Positions 1 through 7,972 of a stretch of 64,000 bases of DNA are shown here, piece after piece. Position numbers and translations under genes: made by a program. The first letter of the stretch is position 1, and every line of letters starts with the position of its first letter. This stretch comes from Pseudomonas mandelii (GTDB lineage: Bacteria; Pseudomonadota; Gammaproteobacteria; Pseudomonadales; Pseudomonadaceae): contig NZ_RCZA01000004.1 of the NCBI RefSeq assembly GCF_006438925.1, forward strand, positions 434,001 through 498,000, given 5' to 3'. The notes under the pieces were generated by a model. It worked only from the letters and a program-made list of their open reading frames with translations. It did no database searches and had not been told where the DNA came from.

Positions 1-112
1 TTGACATCGACAGTTCTGCAATGATGGTTTGCAATCAATTCTATTTCGAAAGGTAGGGTTCGTCGATATTCTTTGGTCATGCGCTTTCCGGCGCCAACCT
101 GAGGAACGTCAA

Positions 113-865
113 ATGTCACGCAAACTTGAAGGTAAAATCGCCGTCGTCACCGGCGGAACCAGCGGCCTTGGATTGGCAACCGCTATTCGTTTCGCTAAGG
201 AAGGTGCTCATGTTTACATCACCGGTCGGCGCAAAGCTGAGCTTGATGCTGCTGTTTTAGCTGTCGGCAATGCAACCGGCGTTCAGGCCGACTCTTCCAA
301 GCTGGATCAATTGGACGCGTTGTACGAACAGGTGAAAGCACAACACGGTCGTGTTGACGTTTTGTTTGTGAACGCCGGCGGCGGTGAAATGAGCAATCTG
401 AAAGATGTCACTGAAGAGCATTTCGACGACACCTTCGGCCGAAATACCAAAGGCGTTCTTTTTACGGTCCAAAAGGCGCTGCCACTGCTGTCCAAGGGAG
501 CTTCCGTGATTCTCACTGGCTCTACTGCGGGTAGTGTTGGCACCCCAGATTTCAGTGTTTACGCCGCTTCGAAAGCAGCCGTAAGGTCCTTCGCCCGTAA
601 CTGGATCCTCGACTTGAAAGGTCAGGAAATTCGCGTGAATACTCTTAGCCCTGGTCCGATCAAGACGCCAGGCCTCGTAGAATTGGCAGGCCCAGACGCG
701 GCACAGCAGCAAGGTCTGCTGGATCACTTTGCTTCATTGATTCCAATGGGCCGCGTTGGCGATCCAGATGAAGTCGCAAAGGTAGCAGTATTCCTGGCCT
801 CTGATGATTCAAGCTTCGTGAACGGCAGTGAAGTATTTGTCGACGGCGGCATCGCCCAAATTTGA
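113..865 (+). CDS. SDR-family NAD(P)-dependent oxidoreductase
   Basis: Classical short-chain dehydrogenase of 250 residues, the usual family length. The Rossmann glycine motif TGGTSGLG is at residues 13-20 and NAGG at 87-90. The catalytic Ser (about 137) and the YxxxK motif (Y150, K154) are present. The C-terminus ends in the common FVDGG motif, as in FabG-type enzymes. The ATG at 113 was chosen over an upstream in-frame start at 29 because GAGGAACG sits just before it and the SDR fold begins there. The substrate cannot be told from sequence; a quinone or carbonyl compound would fit the stress-gene surroundings. A hairpin follows the stop codon. Confidence 0.9.
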   Translation: MSRKLEGKIAVVTGGTSGLGLATAIRFAKEGAHVYITGRRKAELDAAVLAVGNATGVQADSSKLDQLDALYEQVKAQHGRVDVLFVNAGGGEMSNLKDVTEEHFDDTFGRNTKGVLFTVQKALPLLSKGASVILTGSTAGSVGTPDFSVYAASKAAVRSFARNWILDLKGQEIRVNTLSPGPIKTPGLVELAGPDAAQQQGLLDHFASLIPMGRVGDPDEVAKVAVFLASDDSSFVNGSEVFVDGGIAQI

Positions 866-873
866 TCCGGAAC

Positions 874-903
874 GTATTGGGAAAGTGTGAGCTTTCCCAG
901 TAC
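874..903 (+). terminator. hairpin after SDR gene
   Basis: A near-perfect inverted repeat (GTATTGGGAAAG / CTTTCCCAGTAC around a 6-base loop) lies 9 bases after the SDR stop. There is no long T-run, so it is a weak or Rho-assisted terminator, or an RNA-stabilising stem. Confidence 0.5.
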
Positions 904-1003
904 TGGTCAATCTATTAACAACAAGATTGATTTGAAATGGACACCAAATTGGGTCGCGGCAGCGGTTGAGCATTCAAATGAATAACGAAGACCAAACGCA
1001 GCA

Positions 1004-1321
1004 ATGATAGATGTCGCCAAGCTTTATTTTATTAAAGGTGATGCTGGCGATCTGACAATATTGGACCTTTTTAGTGACGATGTTCAGCTGTATTTTCCCA
1101 AGTTTGGAACGCGTATTGGGAAAAATGAGATTGTTGCATTTATTCAGGGTTTGATGGGGGATCTCGGCGGCCTAAAGCACGAGGTAGAGCACTACAACTA
1201 CATCGCACTGGGAAATACAGTGGTTGTAGAGGGAGCCGAGAGCGGAGTCATGAAAAACGGCTCGCAATGGCCAGTTGAAGGGCGATCCGAAGGTCGGTTT
1301 TGCAACGTATTTGAGTTTCAA
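1004..1321 (+). pseudogene. NTF2/SnoaL-like protein, 3' end lost at intron remnant
   Basis: The first ~106 residues read as a small NTF2/SnoaL-like alpha+beta-barrel protein. It starts MIDVAKLYFI and reaches the strand ending in FEFQ, where such proteins normally continue through one more strand and a C-terminal helix. From about base 1322 the same frame instead runs into the C-terminal part of a group II intron maturase and stops at 1534, giving a 176-residue chimera. The native C-terminus is therefore missing. A second, intact NTF2-like gene lies at 1875. Function unknown; family members include isomerases, hydrolases and ligand-binding proteins. Confidence 0.6.
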
Positions 1322-1683
1322 AAAAAACGACTGACAATGGCTGCCGATCCTGCGCGTGTTATTGGCGCCCAATGGCTTAATCGGGCGGTGAGTGCTTACT
1401 TCAACTACCTCGCAGTGCCAGGAAACTTGAAGCTGTTGAGTGGTTTCAGGAAGCCATACGCCGACACCGGCGTCAGGATCTCGGGCAACGCAGCTAGCGA
1501 AATCGGCTGCAATGGTCTCGCTTCGGGTGGCTGACAGATCACTACATACCGAGCCCAAAGAGTGCGCACCCGTACCATCAGGATCGCTTCGCTTCACGCA
1601 CTTGCGGCAGGAGCCGTATGCGGTAGGTCTGCACGTACCGATCTGTGCGGGTGGGGCAGGTGACTGCCATCCCTGCCGCGACC
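1322..1683 (+). mobile_element. remnant of a group IIC intron (maturase C-terminus plus domains V-VI)
   Basis: The translation at about 1360-1450 gives GAQWLNRAVSAYFNYLAVPG, matching the thumb/X-domain signature of group IIC maturases (GxWLxxVVxGyFxYxAVPxN). A second frame at about 1572-1626 reads PYHQDRFASRTCGRSRMR followed by stop, the typical maturase C-terminus (HPYPxxRF...GRSRMR). The bases at 1611-1644 fold as a domain V hairpin beginning GAGCCGTATGCGG and closing GCACGTACCGATC. A domain VI-like stem ending CCCTGCCGCGACC finishes near 1683. The intron 5' end, domains I-III and most of the maturase are missing, and the maturase part carries frame breaks, so this is a dead 3' fragment. 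Confidence 0.75.
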
Positions 1684-1874
1684 AAAAAAGGCTCATATGG
1701 TTACCATTGCAAGGCTAATCACCACCGGGGTGGCGCTTAGCTTTAGCAGTGATCGCAGTAGTGTTTTTAAGGCTGCTGGTGCATGTCGCTGAGATTATCT
1801 GTGTCCAGTGATCTAACCTCTGCTTCGACGCCAACACTATCTAATCCTTCAAAACGACCAGAGATTTACTGACG

Positions 1875-2279
1875 ATGAACGGGCAAGCCAATTTCGAATT
1901 CGCACAGGACTTTTTGCAGAAACTGGGCAGTGGCGACGCTGAGGCATTAGCGCTCCTATTCGCTGAAAATGCGAATTGGGAAATTGCGGGTGACGTGGGA
2001 GCGCTACCTTGGCTCGGCAAGCAGCAGGGCAAAGAAGCAATTGTTAATTTCGTAAGGGACACTGCGACTCTGCTCACCAGCGAGAGCTTCACTGTTCAGG
2101 ATATTTTGGCGAATGAACATCGCGCAATGATCCTGGGTGCGCTTGCATCACGGGTCAACGCCACGGGCAAACTCATTGAAACATCATTTGTGCTTGTGCT
2201 GGAAATCAGCAATGGGCTGATCAGTAGTTTCAAGATGCTCGAGGATACGTTTGCCGTGTCGCAAGCCGCTCGAGGCTGA
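1875..2279 (+). CDS. NTF2/SnoaL-like domain protein
   Basis: A 134-residue NTF2-like protein. An N-terminal helix is followed by the ALALLFAENANWEIAGD strand-turn typical of SnoaL_2/LimA-type folds (aromatic W in the pocket), then GKEAIVNFVRD and a C-terminal sheet ending near MLEDTFAVSQ. Such proteins bind or isomerise small hydrophobic molecules; the ligand is unknown here. It is convergent with the AraC gene at 2330-3235. It may be a paralogue of the broken gene at 1004, since both lie on the same strand within 600 bases of each other. Confidence 0.75.
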   Translation: MNGQANFEFAQDFLQKLGSGDAEALALLFAENANWEIAGDVGALPWLGKQQGKEAIVNFVRDTATLLTSESFTVQDILANEHRAMILGALASRVNATGKLIETSFVLVLEISNGLISSFKMLEDTFAVSQAARG

Positions 2280-2329
2280 TCCGTCCTATCGAGCGCATTG
2301 TTCTCCGGCAAATGGAAATGTCGGAGAAA

Positions 2330-3235
2330 CTAAATTCCACGCCGCACCCGTCCCGGCGCCTCACCATAAATCTCCTTGAATTTCTTGCTGAACGCGGCCT
2401 GCGATTGATACCCAACCTGGGCTGCAATATCGTTCAATCCCAAGTGCGAGTGACTCAGTAGGCTGAAGGCCAACTCCATTCGGACCTGCGTAAGCAACAC
2501 CCACGGCGATACGCCAGCCACCTTAACAAAAGCCCGCATAAAGGTTGCACGAGACATACTCGCAGTCTCGGCCAGGCCCTCTATTGTCCATTCGTAAGCA
2601 GGGTCAGCCAACATCGCCTGCCAGGCGCGACGCAAACGTTTATCACTGAGTAATGCAAGCGTGCCGCTGTCTTGACCGTGACTTGCTAGGTGTGCGCGCA
2701 GAATCAAAGTGAACAACGCTTGAGACAACGCATCCAGCAAAAATCGAGCGCCCACCTGGTCGCCATCTGCTTCACCGCGCAACATCTCGACCAACGCCGC
2801 TAATGGACCATTGTCCGGTAAGGCTCCACTGGGAATCACCAGATACTCAGGTAGAGCTGCAAACAACATCGAAGCCCGATTGTAGTGAAAGCCACCGCAC
2901 AGCATGTCCAGATCTGTGCTGACACTCCCAATGCGGTATGTCGGCAAAACCCCACCAGAGACGAGTTTTGGTGATGTTGGCTGAACAGTTTTCCCAAGAC
3001 TATTCATGACATGTGGTGCGCCCCGAGGTAGCAGCAATATGTCACCGGCGCGCATGGGGAGGCGCTGGCCATCCGGAAACTCCACTCGGCACGCTCCCTC
3101 CAACACAATGTGATAGGGCGCTTTTCCCAAGACCTCCTGCTCGTGATCTCGAGCCCAATCCCCTTGAAACTGACAACGCAGATCCAGGCTGCCTCGAACG
3201 TTAGCCAAGCTGATGAGTTTATCGATTGAATTCAT
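2330..3235 (-). CDS. AraC-family regulator with cupin_6 sensor domain, RclR-like
   Basis: A 301-residue regulator with an N-terminal cupin_6 sensor (about 10-190) and a C-terminal AraC/XylS double helix-turn-helix (about 205-300, with WTIEGLAETASMSRATFMRAF and DIAAQVGYQSQAAFSKKFKE). Cys21 in RCQFQGDW and Cys113 in MLCGGF line up with the two redox cysteines (C21 and C89) of E. coli RclR, the hypochlorite sensor. The start at 3235 was preferred over an in-frame one at 3427 because the sensor domain begins there and the longer form would overlap the divergent AhpD-like gene. The divergent promoter region is 3236-3344. Assignment as an RclR orthologue is inference from domain layout, cysteines and neighbours. 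Confidence 0.85.
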   Translation of the reverse strand: MNSIDKLISLANVRGSLDLRCQFQGDWARDHEQEVLGKAPYHIVLEGACRVEFPDGQRLPMRAGDILLLPRGAPHVMNSLGKTVQPTSPKLVSGGVLPTYRIGSVSTDLDMLCGGFHYNRASMLFAALPEYLVIPSGALPDNGPLAALVEMLRGEADGDQVGARFLLDALSQALFTLILRAHLASHGQDSGTLALLSDKRLRRAWQAMLADPAYEWTIEGLAETASMSRATFMRAFVKVAGVSPWVLLTQVRMELAFSLLSHSHLGLNDIAAQVGYQSQAAFSKKFKEIYGEAPGRVRRGI

Positions 3236-3344
3236 TTGAGAGCTTCGCAGAAAAAACTGAGCGGATTGAACAAACCCGAATCTCGCCACAGGGGAAAACT
3301 GAGCGTGTTGAAACAGTACACCAACCCGCTCAGGAGTTAATGCA

Positions 3345-3686
3345 ATGTTCAGTAACTGGTCCGAATTGTTGCCCACCATCCAGAAAGCCTTCGGCGCACT
3401 GGGCAAGAGCAATCCCACAATGGTCAAGGCTTACATGGCCCTCGGTGAAGCCGCTGCCGAAAACAATGTACTGGATGTCAAGACACGCGAGCTGATCTCG
3501 ATCGCCGTTGCCGTCACTACTCGCTGCGACGGGTGTATCGCTGCTCACACGAACGCTGCGGTCAAGGCTGGCGCGAGCCGCGAAGAGGTGGCTGCGACGC
3601 TGGCGACCGCTATCTCGATGAACGCGGGCGCTGCATACATCTATTCGTTGCGCACGCTTGAAGCGTATGACACGTTGAAAAACTAG
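3345..3686 (+). CDS. carboxymuconolactone decarboxylase / AhpD-like protein
   Basis: A 113-residue CMD/AhpD-family protein. The redox motif CDGCIAAH (CxxC followed by His) is intact at about residues 62-69, inside the all-helical core with TRELISIAVAVTTR before it. CxxC members act as alkylhydroperoxidases or peroxide and HOCl scavengers, and an AhpD-like protein of this kind is part of the RclR-linked response in P. aeruginosa. It is transcribed divergently from the RclR-like regulator with 109 bases between starts, so it is probably that regulator's direct target. A strong terminator follows. Confidence 0.85.
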   Translation: MFSNWSELLPTIQKAFGALGKSNPTMVKAYMALGEAAAENNVLDVKTRELISIAVAVTTRCDGCIAAHTNAAVKAGASREEVAATLATAISMNAGAAYIYSLRTLEAYDTLKN

Positions 3687-3706
3687 TATCACATGCGTTC
3701 ACTTGG

Positions 3707-3739
3707 AGCCTCGTCACTGCAAAGTGTCGAGGCTTTTTT
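3707..3739 (+). terminator. Rho-independent terminator of AhpD-like gene
   Basis: The stem AGCCTCGTCACT / AGTGTCGAGGCT with a GCAA loop is followed by a T-run. It separates the AhpD-like gene from the DUF417 gene, which therefore probably has its own promoter at 3740-3860. Confidence 0.85.
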
Positions 3740-3860
3740 ACGCCATCAAAATGTCTAGGACACCTTGAGACGATCAAGCAACAACTTGAGCATGACGAAC
3801 AAAAGCACCGTTCGCTAACACCGCAGACTACCTCCACATTCAATCTTCTGGAGAAGTCTC

Positions 3861-4448
3861 ATGCTCACTTCATTTACTGCCTGGTTAAGATTAATCAGCA
3901 AACTGGATACCTTTGGCGCATCGCTCATGCGACTGGCAATCGGCGTTGTGTTCCTGTGGATCGGAGCGCTCAAATTCGTACCCTACGAGGCGGATAGCAT
4001 CACACCGTTTGTCGCTAACAGCCCGTTCATGTCGTTCTTCTATGAACACCCGCAAGAGTACAAGGCTCACCTGACCCATGAAGGTGAACTGAACGTCGAG
4101 AAGCGCGCATGGCAGACAGCCAACAACACGTACGGGTTCTCGACCGGGCTGGGTGTTGTCGAACTCCTGATTGGTTTGTTGGTGCTGTCCAACCCTATCT
4201 CACGACGCACTGGGCTGCTCGGTGGTGCATTGGCCTTCGGCACGCCACTGGTGACCCTGAGCTTTCTGATCACCACGCCCGAAGCCTGGGTGGGTGCTCT
4301 CGGCGACGCTCAACATGGGTTTCCCTACCTGTCCGGTGGCGGTCGCCTGGTACTCAAAGACGTGTTGATGCTGGCGGGCGCTCTTCCGGTGATGGCGGAC
4401 TCCGCTCGGCAATTACTCCGCGAACGTCGCGTTTTGATCGTCACTTGA
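3861..4448 (+). CDS. DUF417 (YkgB/RclC-like) inner-membrane protein
   Basis: A 195-residue membrane protein of the DUF417/YkgB family, to which E. coli RclC belongs. Visible features are an amphipathic N-terminus, a first membrane span (LMRLAIGVVFLWIGALKF), the conserved FVPYEADSITPFVANSPF segment, and three further hydrophobic segments (VVELLIGLLVLSNP; ALAFGTPLVTLSFLITT; VLMLAGALPVMA). The biochemical role is unknown. In E. coli, rclC is induced by RclR under hypochlorite and aids survival. Here it lies 174 bases after the AhpD-like gene on the same strand, reproducing an rcl-type neighbourhood. An RclA-type flavoprotein is not recognised in the window; the nearest flavoenzyme is glutathione reductase at 7973. 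Confidence 0.85.
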   Translation: MLTSFTAWLRLISKLDTFGASLMRLAIGVVFLWIGALKFVPYEADSITPFVANSPFMSFFYEHPQEYKAHLTHEGELNVEKRAWQTANNTYGFSTGLGVVELLIGLLVLSNPISRRTGLLGGALAFGTPLVTLSFLITTPEAWVGALGDAQHGFPYLSGGGRLVLKDVLMLAGALPVMADSARQLLRERRVLIVT

Positions 4449-4771
4449 TACAAGGCCGGATAGTGCCGTCCTGTAGCCCACATCTTGGGGTAGGGCGGCC
4501 AAGTGAAAAATTGCTCGCATTAGCCAGCGACTAAAACCCAGAAATGACCAATAACGCCATCGACCGCTTGCGCGAAGGTGTCCAGGTTTATGGCTTCCAT
4601 CTGTGATTCCGATTTCGTTATTGAGCACCACTCTTTCATCCGGTGAAATACCGCATTGTCATTGGTAGTCATTCCGCTCTATCGCCGATGTGTCGAGTAT
4701 TTACGTGCGCGGAGACAGCGCTCTGACTTGAACCTCTCAGCAGAGCAGCTCTGCACGATGGAGTACCGGTG
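4449..4771. other. intergenic region without a recognised gene
   Basis: About 320 bases between the DUF417 gene and the hydrolase pseudogene. No coding pattern is supported. A GGAG box just before 4769-4772 is the ribosome site of the hydrolase. Confidence 0.5.
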
Positions 4772-5701
4772 ATGTCCCTATTCAAATACCTGACGCTGCT
4801 AGCATTGCCGTTGATGTTTGGCTTCGGCCATGCTCAAGCGGAAATGCCGAAAATGATGTATCGCCAAGTGATGGTCGATGGCGTGAATATCGCCTATCGA
4901 GAAATCGGCGACGTCAACGCCCCGGCAGTGCTGTTACTACATGGAGTACCCAGCTCATCACGCATGTATGACGGACTGATGCGGCAATTAGGCGACCGCT
5001 TTCACTTGATCGCACCGGACTACCCAGGATTTGGCAATAGCGATGCGCCTACACCGGATCAGTTTGTCTATACGTTTGATCACCTCGCAACGTTGATCGA
5101 ACACTTCACCGATACCGTCGGGCTCAAGAAATACAGTCTGTTCATGCAGGATTACGGTGCTCCAGTCGGTATGCGGCTGGCGATGGCGAGACCGCAGGCG
5201 GTGACTTCCATGGTGTTCCAGAATGGCAACGTCTACGCCGACGGTCTGGGCAAGATGTGGGAGAGCCGTAAGGCCTACTGGGCCGACCGTAACGCGTATG
5301 AGGCCAAGTTCCAGGCGGCGCATCTGTCCGTTGACGTAACCCGGCAGCGCCACATCGGGAGTGATCCGGACGTCTCGGCGTATAACCCTGATCTATGGCA
5401 AGACGAAGTAGCGTTCCTCAATCGCCCTGGTGAAGGTGCGATTCAGATGGCGTTGATTTATGACTATCGCACGAACCTAGAAGCCTACCCGAGTTGGCAG
5501 CAATGGCTTCGTGAACATCACCTACCCACACTGGTGATCTGAGGCAAGCATGACCTAGCCTTCACTGTCGTAGGTGCTGAGGCATTCAATCGAGACTTGC
5601 CCGACGCACAGATAGCTATCCTCGACGGAGGACATTTTGTGATGGATACCCGACTGGATGAGGTCGCTGCCCTTACCCGCCAGTTCCTGATCAAGCAGTA
5701 A
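4772..5701 (+). pseudogene. exported alpha/beta hydrolase broken by an in-frame stop
   Basis: An epoxide-hydrolase/haloalkane-dehalogenase-like alpha/beta hydrolase with an N-terminal signal peptide (hydrophobic core LTLLALPLMFGFG, then AQA). The oxyanion HGVPSSS motif and PGFGNSD loop are present. The nucleophile elbow reads MQDYGAPVG, Asp-type as in dehalogenases and epoxide hydrolases. Translation stops at a TGA at 5540-5542 inside LVI-stop-GKHD, where relatives have Trp (TGG). The same frame then continues cleanly through GKHDLAF and the catalytic-His motif DGGHFVMD to a TAA at 5699. One G-to-A change therefore separates the active site into two parts. It could be a sequencing error. GTG at 4769 is an alternative start. 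Confidence 0.85.
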
Positions 5702-5708
5702 CGAAAAA

Positions 5709-5737
5709 CGCACGCCCTGGTGATACCAAGGCGTGCG
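5709..5737. terminator. bidirectional hairpin between convergent genes
   Basis: CGCACGCC and GGCGTGCG are perfect 8-base arms, with CTTGG-type pairing inside. It sits between the hydrolase pseudogene and the convergent ProA-like gene and can serve both. Confidence 0.6.
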
Positions 5738-5755
5738 CTAAATGCTGTCTATGCC

Positions 5756-7258
5756 TTAACGTTTGACCGACAAATCGGTCTGAGTCATGCGGCTGCGAAT
5801 GGTGAACACACCATCGCCCGAGAGAATCGCGCTACGCGCAAAGAGGCGCCCGCTCTCCCAGTTCGATAGGCCCAGTTCCGGCTTGTTGAGGGCGTACTGG
5901 CCATCGACCCAACGGGTAATGCCGTTGCCGACAAAAGGCGCGTTGACCGCATTGTAGAAACGCTCATGGGCCGCTGCGTCTTCGCTGATCAATGACACAG
6001 TGAACTGAGGGCTGTAGCGGTTGAACAAGGCGATGGCGCAGTCCAGGTCGTCGACGATTTTCAGGCTCACTTCCGGGGTTTCTTCCCACTCCCATTCCCG
6101 GCCCAACTGATCTACAGGTAAGGATTCGGCCAGTGCTTCGGTGCGGTAGCCTTCGGCGCGATAGACCTCGACGGTTGCACTTTGCCAATCCGCGGGAAGG
6201 TACTGTTCGCTGCCCTCGACGACGTGCAACTTGCATCCCTGACCCCGTGCCTTGCCGGCCTGTTGCAGCGCGTCGAGAAACAGCGGCACCAGTTCAGCAG
6301 CGCGGTCGCGGTGGATCAGGCAGACATTGAGGGTGTTGCAGACTTTACGGTCGAGGGAGTTGCTCACCACACTGGCGAAGCGCGTGGCATCGGCCCCGGT
6401 ATCGGCGATCAGCCAGGCACCGCCGGTGCCGTGCAGGCTGACGGCGGTGCCGGCCTGTTGTGCGATGCTGCCCAACTGACTGACGGCACGTCCCGAACCA
6501 CGGGCCACGGCCAGCGACAGGCGCCGGTCAGCGAACATCGCCCAACCAGCGGCGTGATTGACACTTTCCACCAGCGACACCGCACCGGCCGGCAACCCGG
6601 CGTCGCTCAGTGCCGGATTCAACGCGTGAGTGACGATGGCTTGCGCCGTGCCCAAGGCATCGCTGCCAATGCGCAGCACTGCGGTATTACCCGTGCGCAA
6701 CACCCCGGCGGCATCGGCGAAGACATTCGGCCGGCCTTCGAAGACGAAAGCGACGATGCCCAACGGCGAGACCACCTGCTCGACTTTCCAGCCGTCATGC
6801 TCGACGCAACTGACCACTTTGCCGCGCGTGGCCGACGCATCACGCCAGGCCCTGAGGCCGGCGATCATGTCACGGCGCATGCGCTCATCGGCCAGCAGTC
6901 GCGTGGTGGAACGCCCGCGGACCTTGGCTCGCTCGATATCGGCAAGGTTGGCCGCCGCGATCAACGCCCAGCATTGCGGCGTGTCCAGGCGTTGGGCAAA
7001 CAGATCGAAGAACGCGCTGATCGCCTGATCCGAGACCGCCGACAGGGCGCTGAACGCCACTTCGGCACGCTCGATCGCCACGGCCGCCGCTTGCTGATCT
7101 GCCACCGGAATCAACAACAACTCGCCGCTGACCTGTTCCACCAGCAGGTGGTCTCCGGGCTGGAAGCGTGCCGCCAGTTCGGGGCTGACCACAGAGACAC
7201 GATTACCCGCGAAAGGGATTGGCGTGCCAGCGACTAGACGTTCGAGCGCAAGAGACAT
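5756..7258 (-). CDS. ProA-like aldehyde dehydrogenase with N-terminal extension
   Basis: A 500-residue member of the aldehyde dehydrogenase superfamily, closest in motif pattern to gamma-glutamyl-phosphate reductase (ProA). It has VSPLGIVAFVFEGRPNVFAD, the TGNTAVLRIGSDA nucleotide-binding stretch and the catalytic cysteine region KVCNTLNVCLIH. The C-terminus has WEWEETPEVSLKIVDDLDCAIALFNRYSPQFT, like the ProA E/L-type motif. ProA proteins are about 420 residues; the extra ~80 here are N-terminal (LERLVAGTPIPFAG onward) and look like a separate small domain. Base composition is visibly more GC-rich than the neighbours. It is probably a paralogue rather than the housekeeping proA; substrate unknown. 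Confidence 0.75.
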   Translation of the reverse strand: MSLALERLVAGTPIPFAGNRVSVVSPELAARFQPGDHLLVEQVSGELLLIPVADQQAAAVAIERAEVAFSALSAVSDQAISAFFDLFAQRLDTPQCWALIAAANLADIERAKVRGRSTTRLLADERMRRDMIAGLRAWRDASATRGKVVSCVEHDGWKVEQVVSPLGIVAFVFEGRPNVFADAAGVLRTGNTAVLRIGSDALGTAQAIVTHALNPALSDAGLPAGAVSLVESVNHAAGWAMFADRRLSLAVARGSGRAVSQLGSIAQQAGTAVSLHGTGGAWLIADTGADATRFASVVSNSLDRKVCNTLNVCLIHRDRAAELVPLFLDALQQAGKARGQGCKLHVVEGSEQYLPADWQSATVEVYRAEGYRTEALAESLPVDQLGREWEWEETPEVSLKIVDDLDCAIALFNRYSPQFTVSLISEDAAAHERFYNAVNAPFVGNGITRWVDGQYALNKPELGLSNWESGRLFARSAILSGDGVFTIRSRMTQTDLSVKR

Positions 7259-7972
7259 GAAGCGGTTTCACCATGGTGTGGACGGCCGGGAAGGGGACCG
7301 ATCGGGTTTATCCGTAGCTCGGCAGAGAGCTGATTTTTCCAAGGACACTGTTGGCTATGTGTCCAGAAGATTCTCCATTTTAACTTCATGCATCTCAAAG
7401 GACACCAGATGCATTTCAGTACATTGCGATGTCTTCGCTTAACCAACGGTGCACTTGAACCAAGGGATGTTTTGGAGAAGTGGAATTTTGACGCTATCAA
7501 TGACCTCGCCTAAGACGCTGATGCCGCGCCTGATCAGTATGTTCCAAGCAGCGCCTCGCTGGATTATTTCACTCAGCACAATTAAGTCATGACATCCCTG
7601 CTTGTTCTCTAATTGCCAATAGATGGTGAGACTGAACCCAGAAGCAATTGACCCATTTCGGGTTAATGCAGTGTCCATCCAGGGAGTCCCCACATGATTG
7701 ATGTCGCTCATTCCTACGACGGTAACCCTTGGTTAGATACTCCAGCCATGGCTGTTACCGAATACGAAGGCGGCTTTTTGCTGCCCCAATTGATGGGAGC
7801 GCTGGCTAGCGAATCTAGAGCGGCTCATGTCACGCACAGATCCAGCACGCATCAGAACAAGGTGTCGGTCCTGAAACTATGCGCCCCGATTTTGCGTGCA
7901 TTGAAGCTTCGTTTTTCTCCCCTATAACGACATTCGGCGCCCATGTGTTGTGCGACCTTGCAGAGAATTGAG
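7259..7972. other. intergenic region with possible degenerate coding traces
   Basis: About 710 bases without a supportable gene. On the minus strand at 7439-7711 an open frame contains LSEIIQRGAAWNILIRRGI, which loosely resembles the C-terminal ligand-domain pattern of LysR regulators (EIVxxGxGWxxLPxxx); the resemblance is too weak to call. A plus-strand frame at 7694-7927 has no family features. The end of the region carries the ribosome site of the glutathione reductase gene. Confidence 0.4.

Noticed and set aside
6182..7237. Plus-strand open frame of 351 codons
   Set aside because: Lies wholly inside the minus-strand ProA-like gene; no family motif and typical of GC-rich antisense shadows.
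7694..7927. Plus-strand frame of 77 codons before gor
   Set aside because: No family features, no ribosome site, composition not gene-like.
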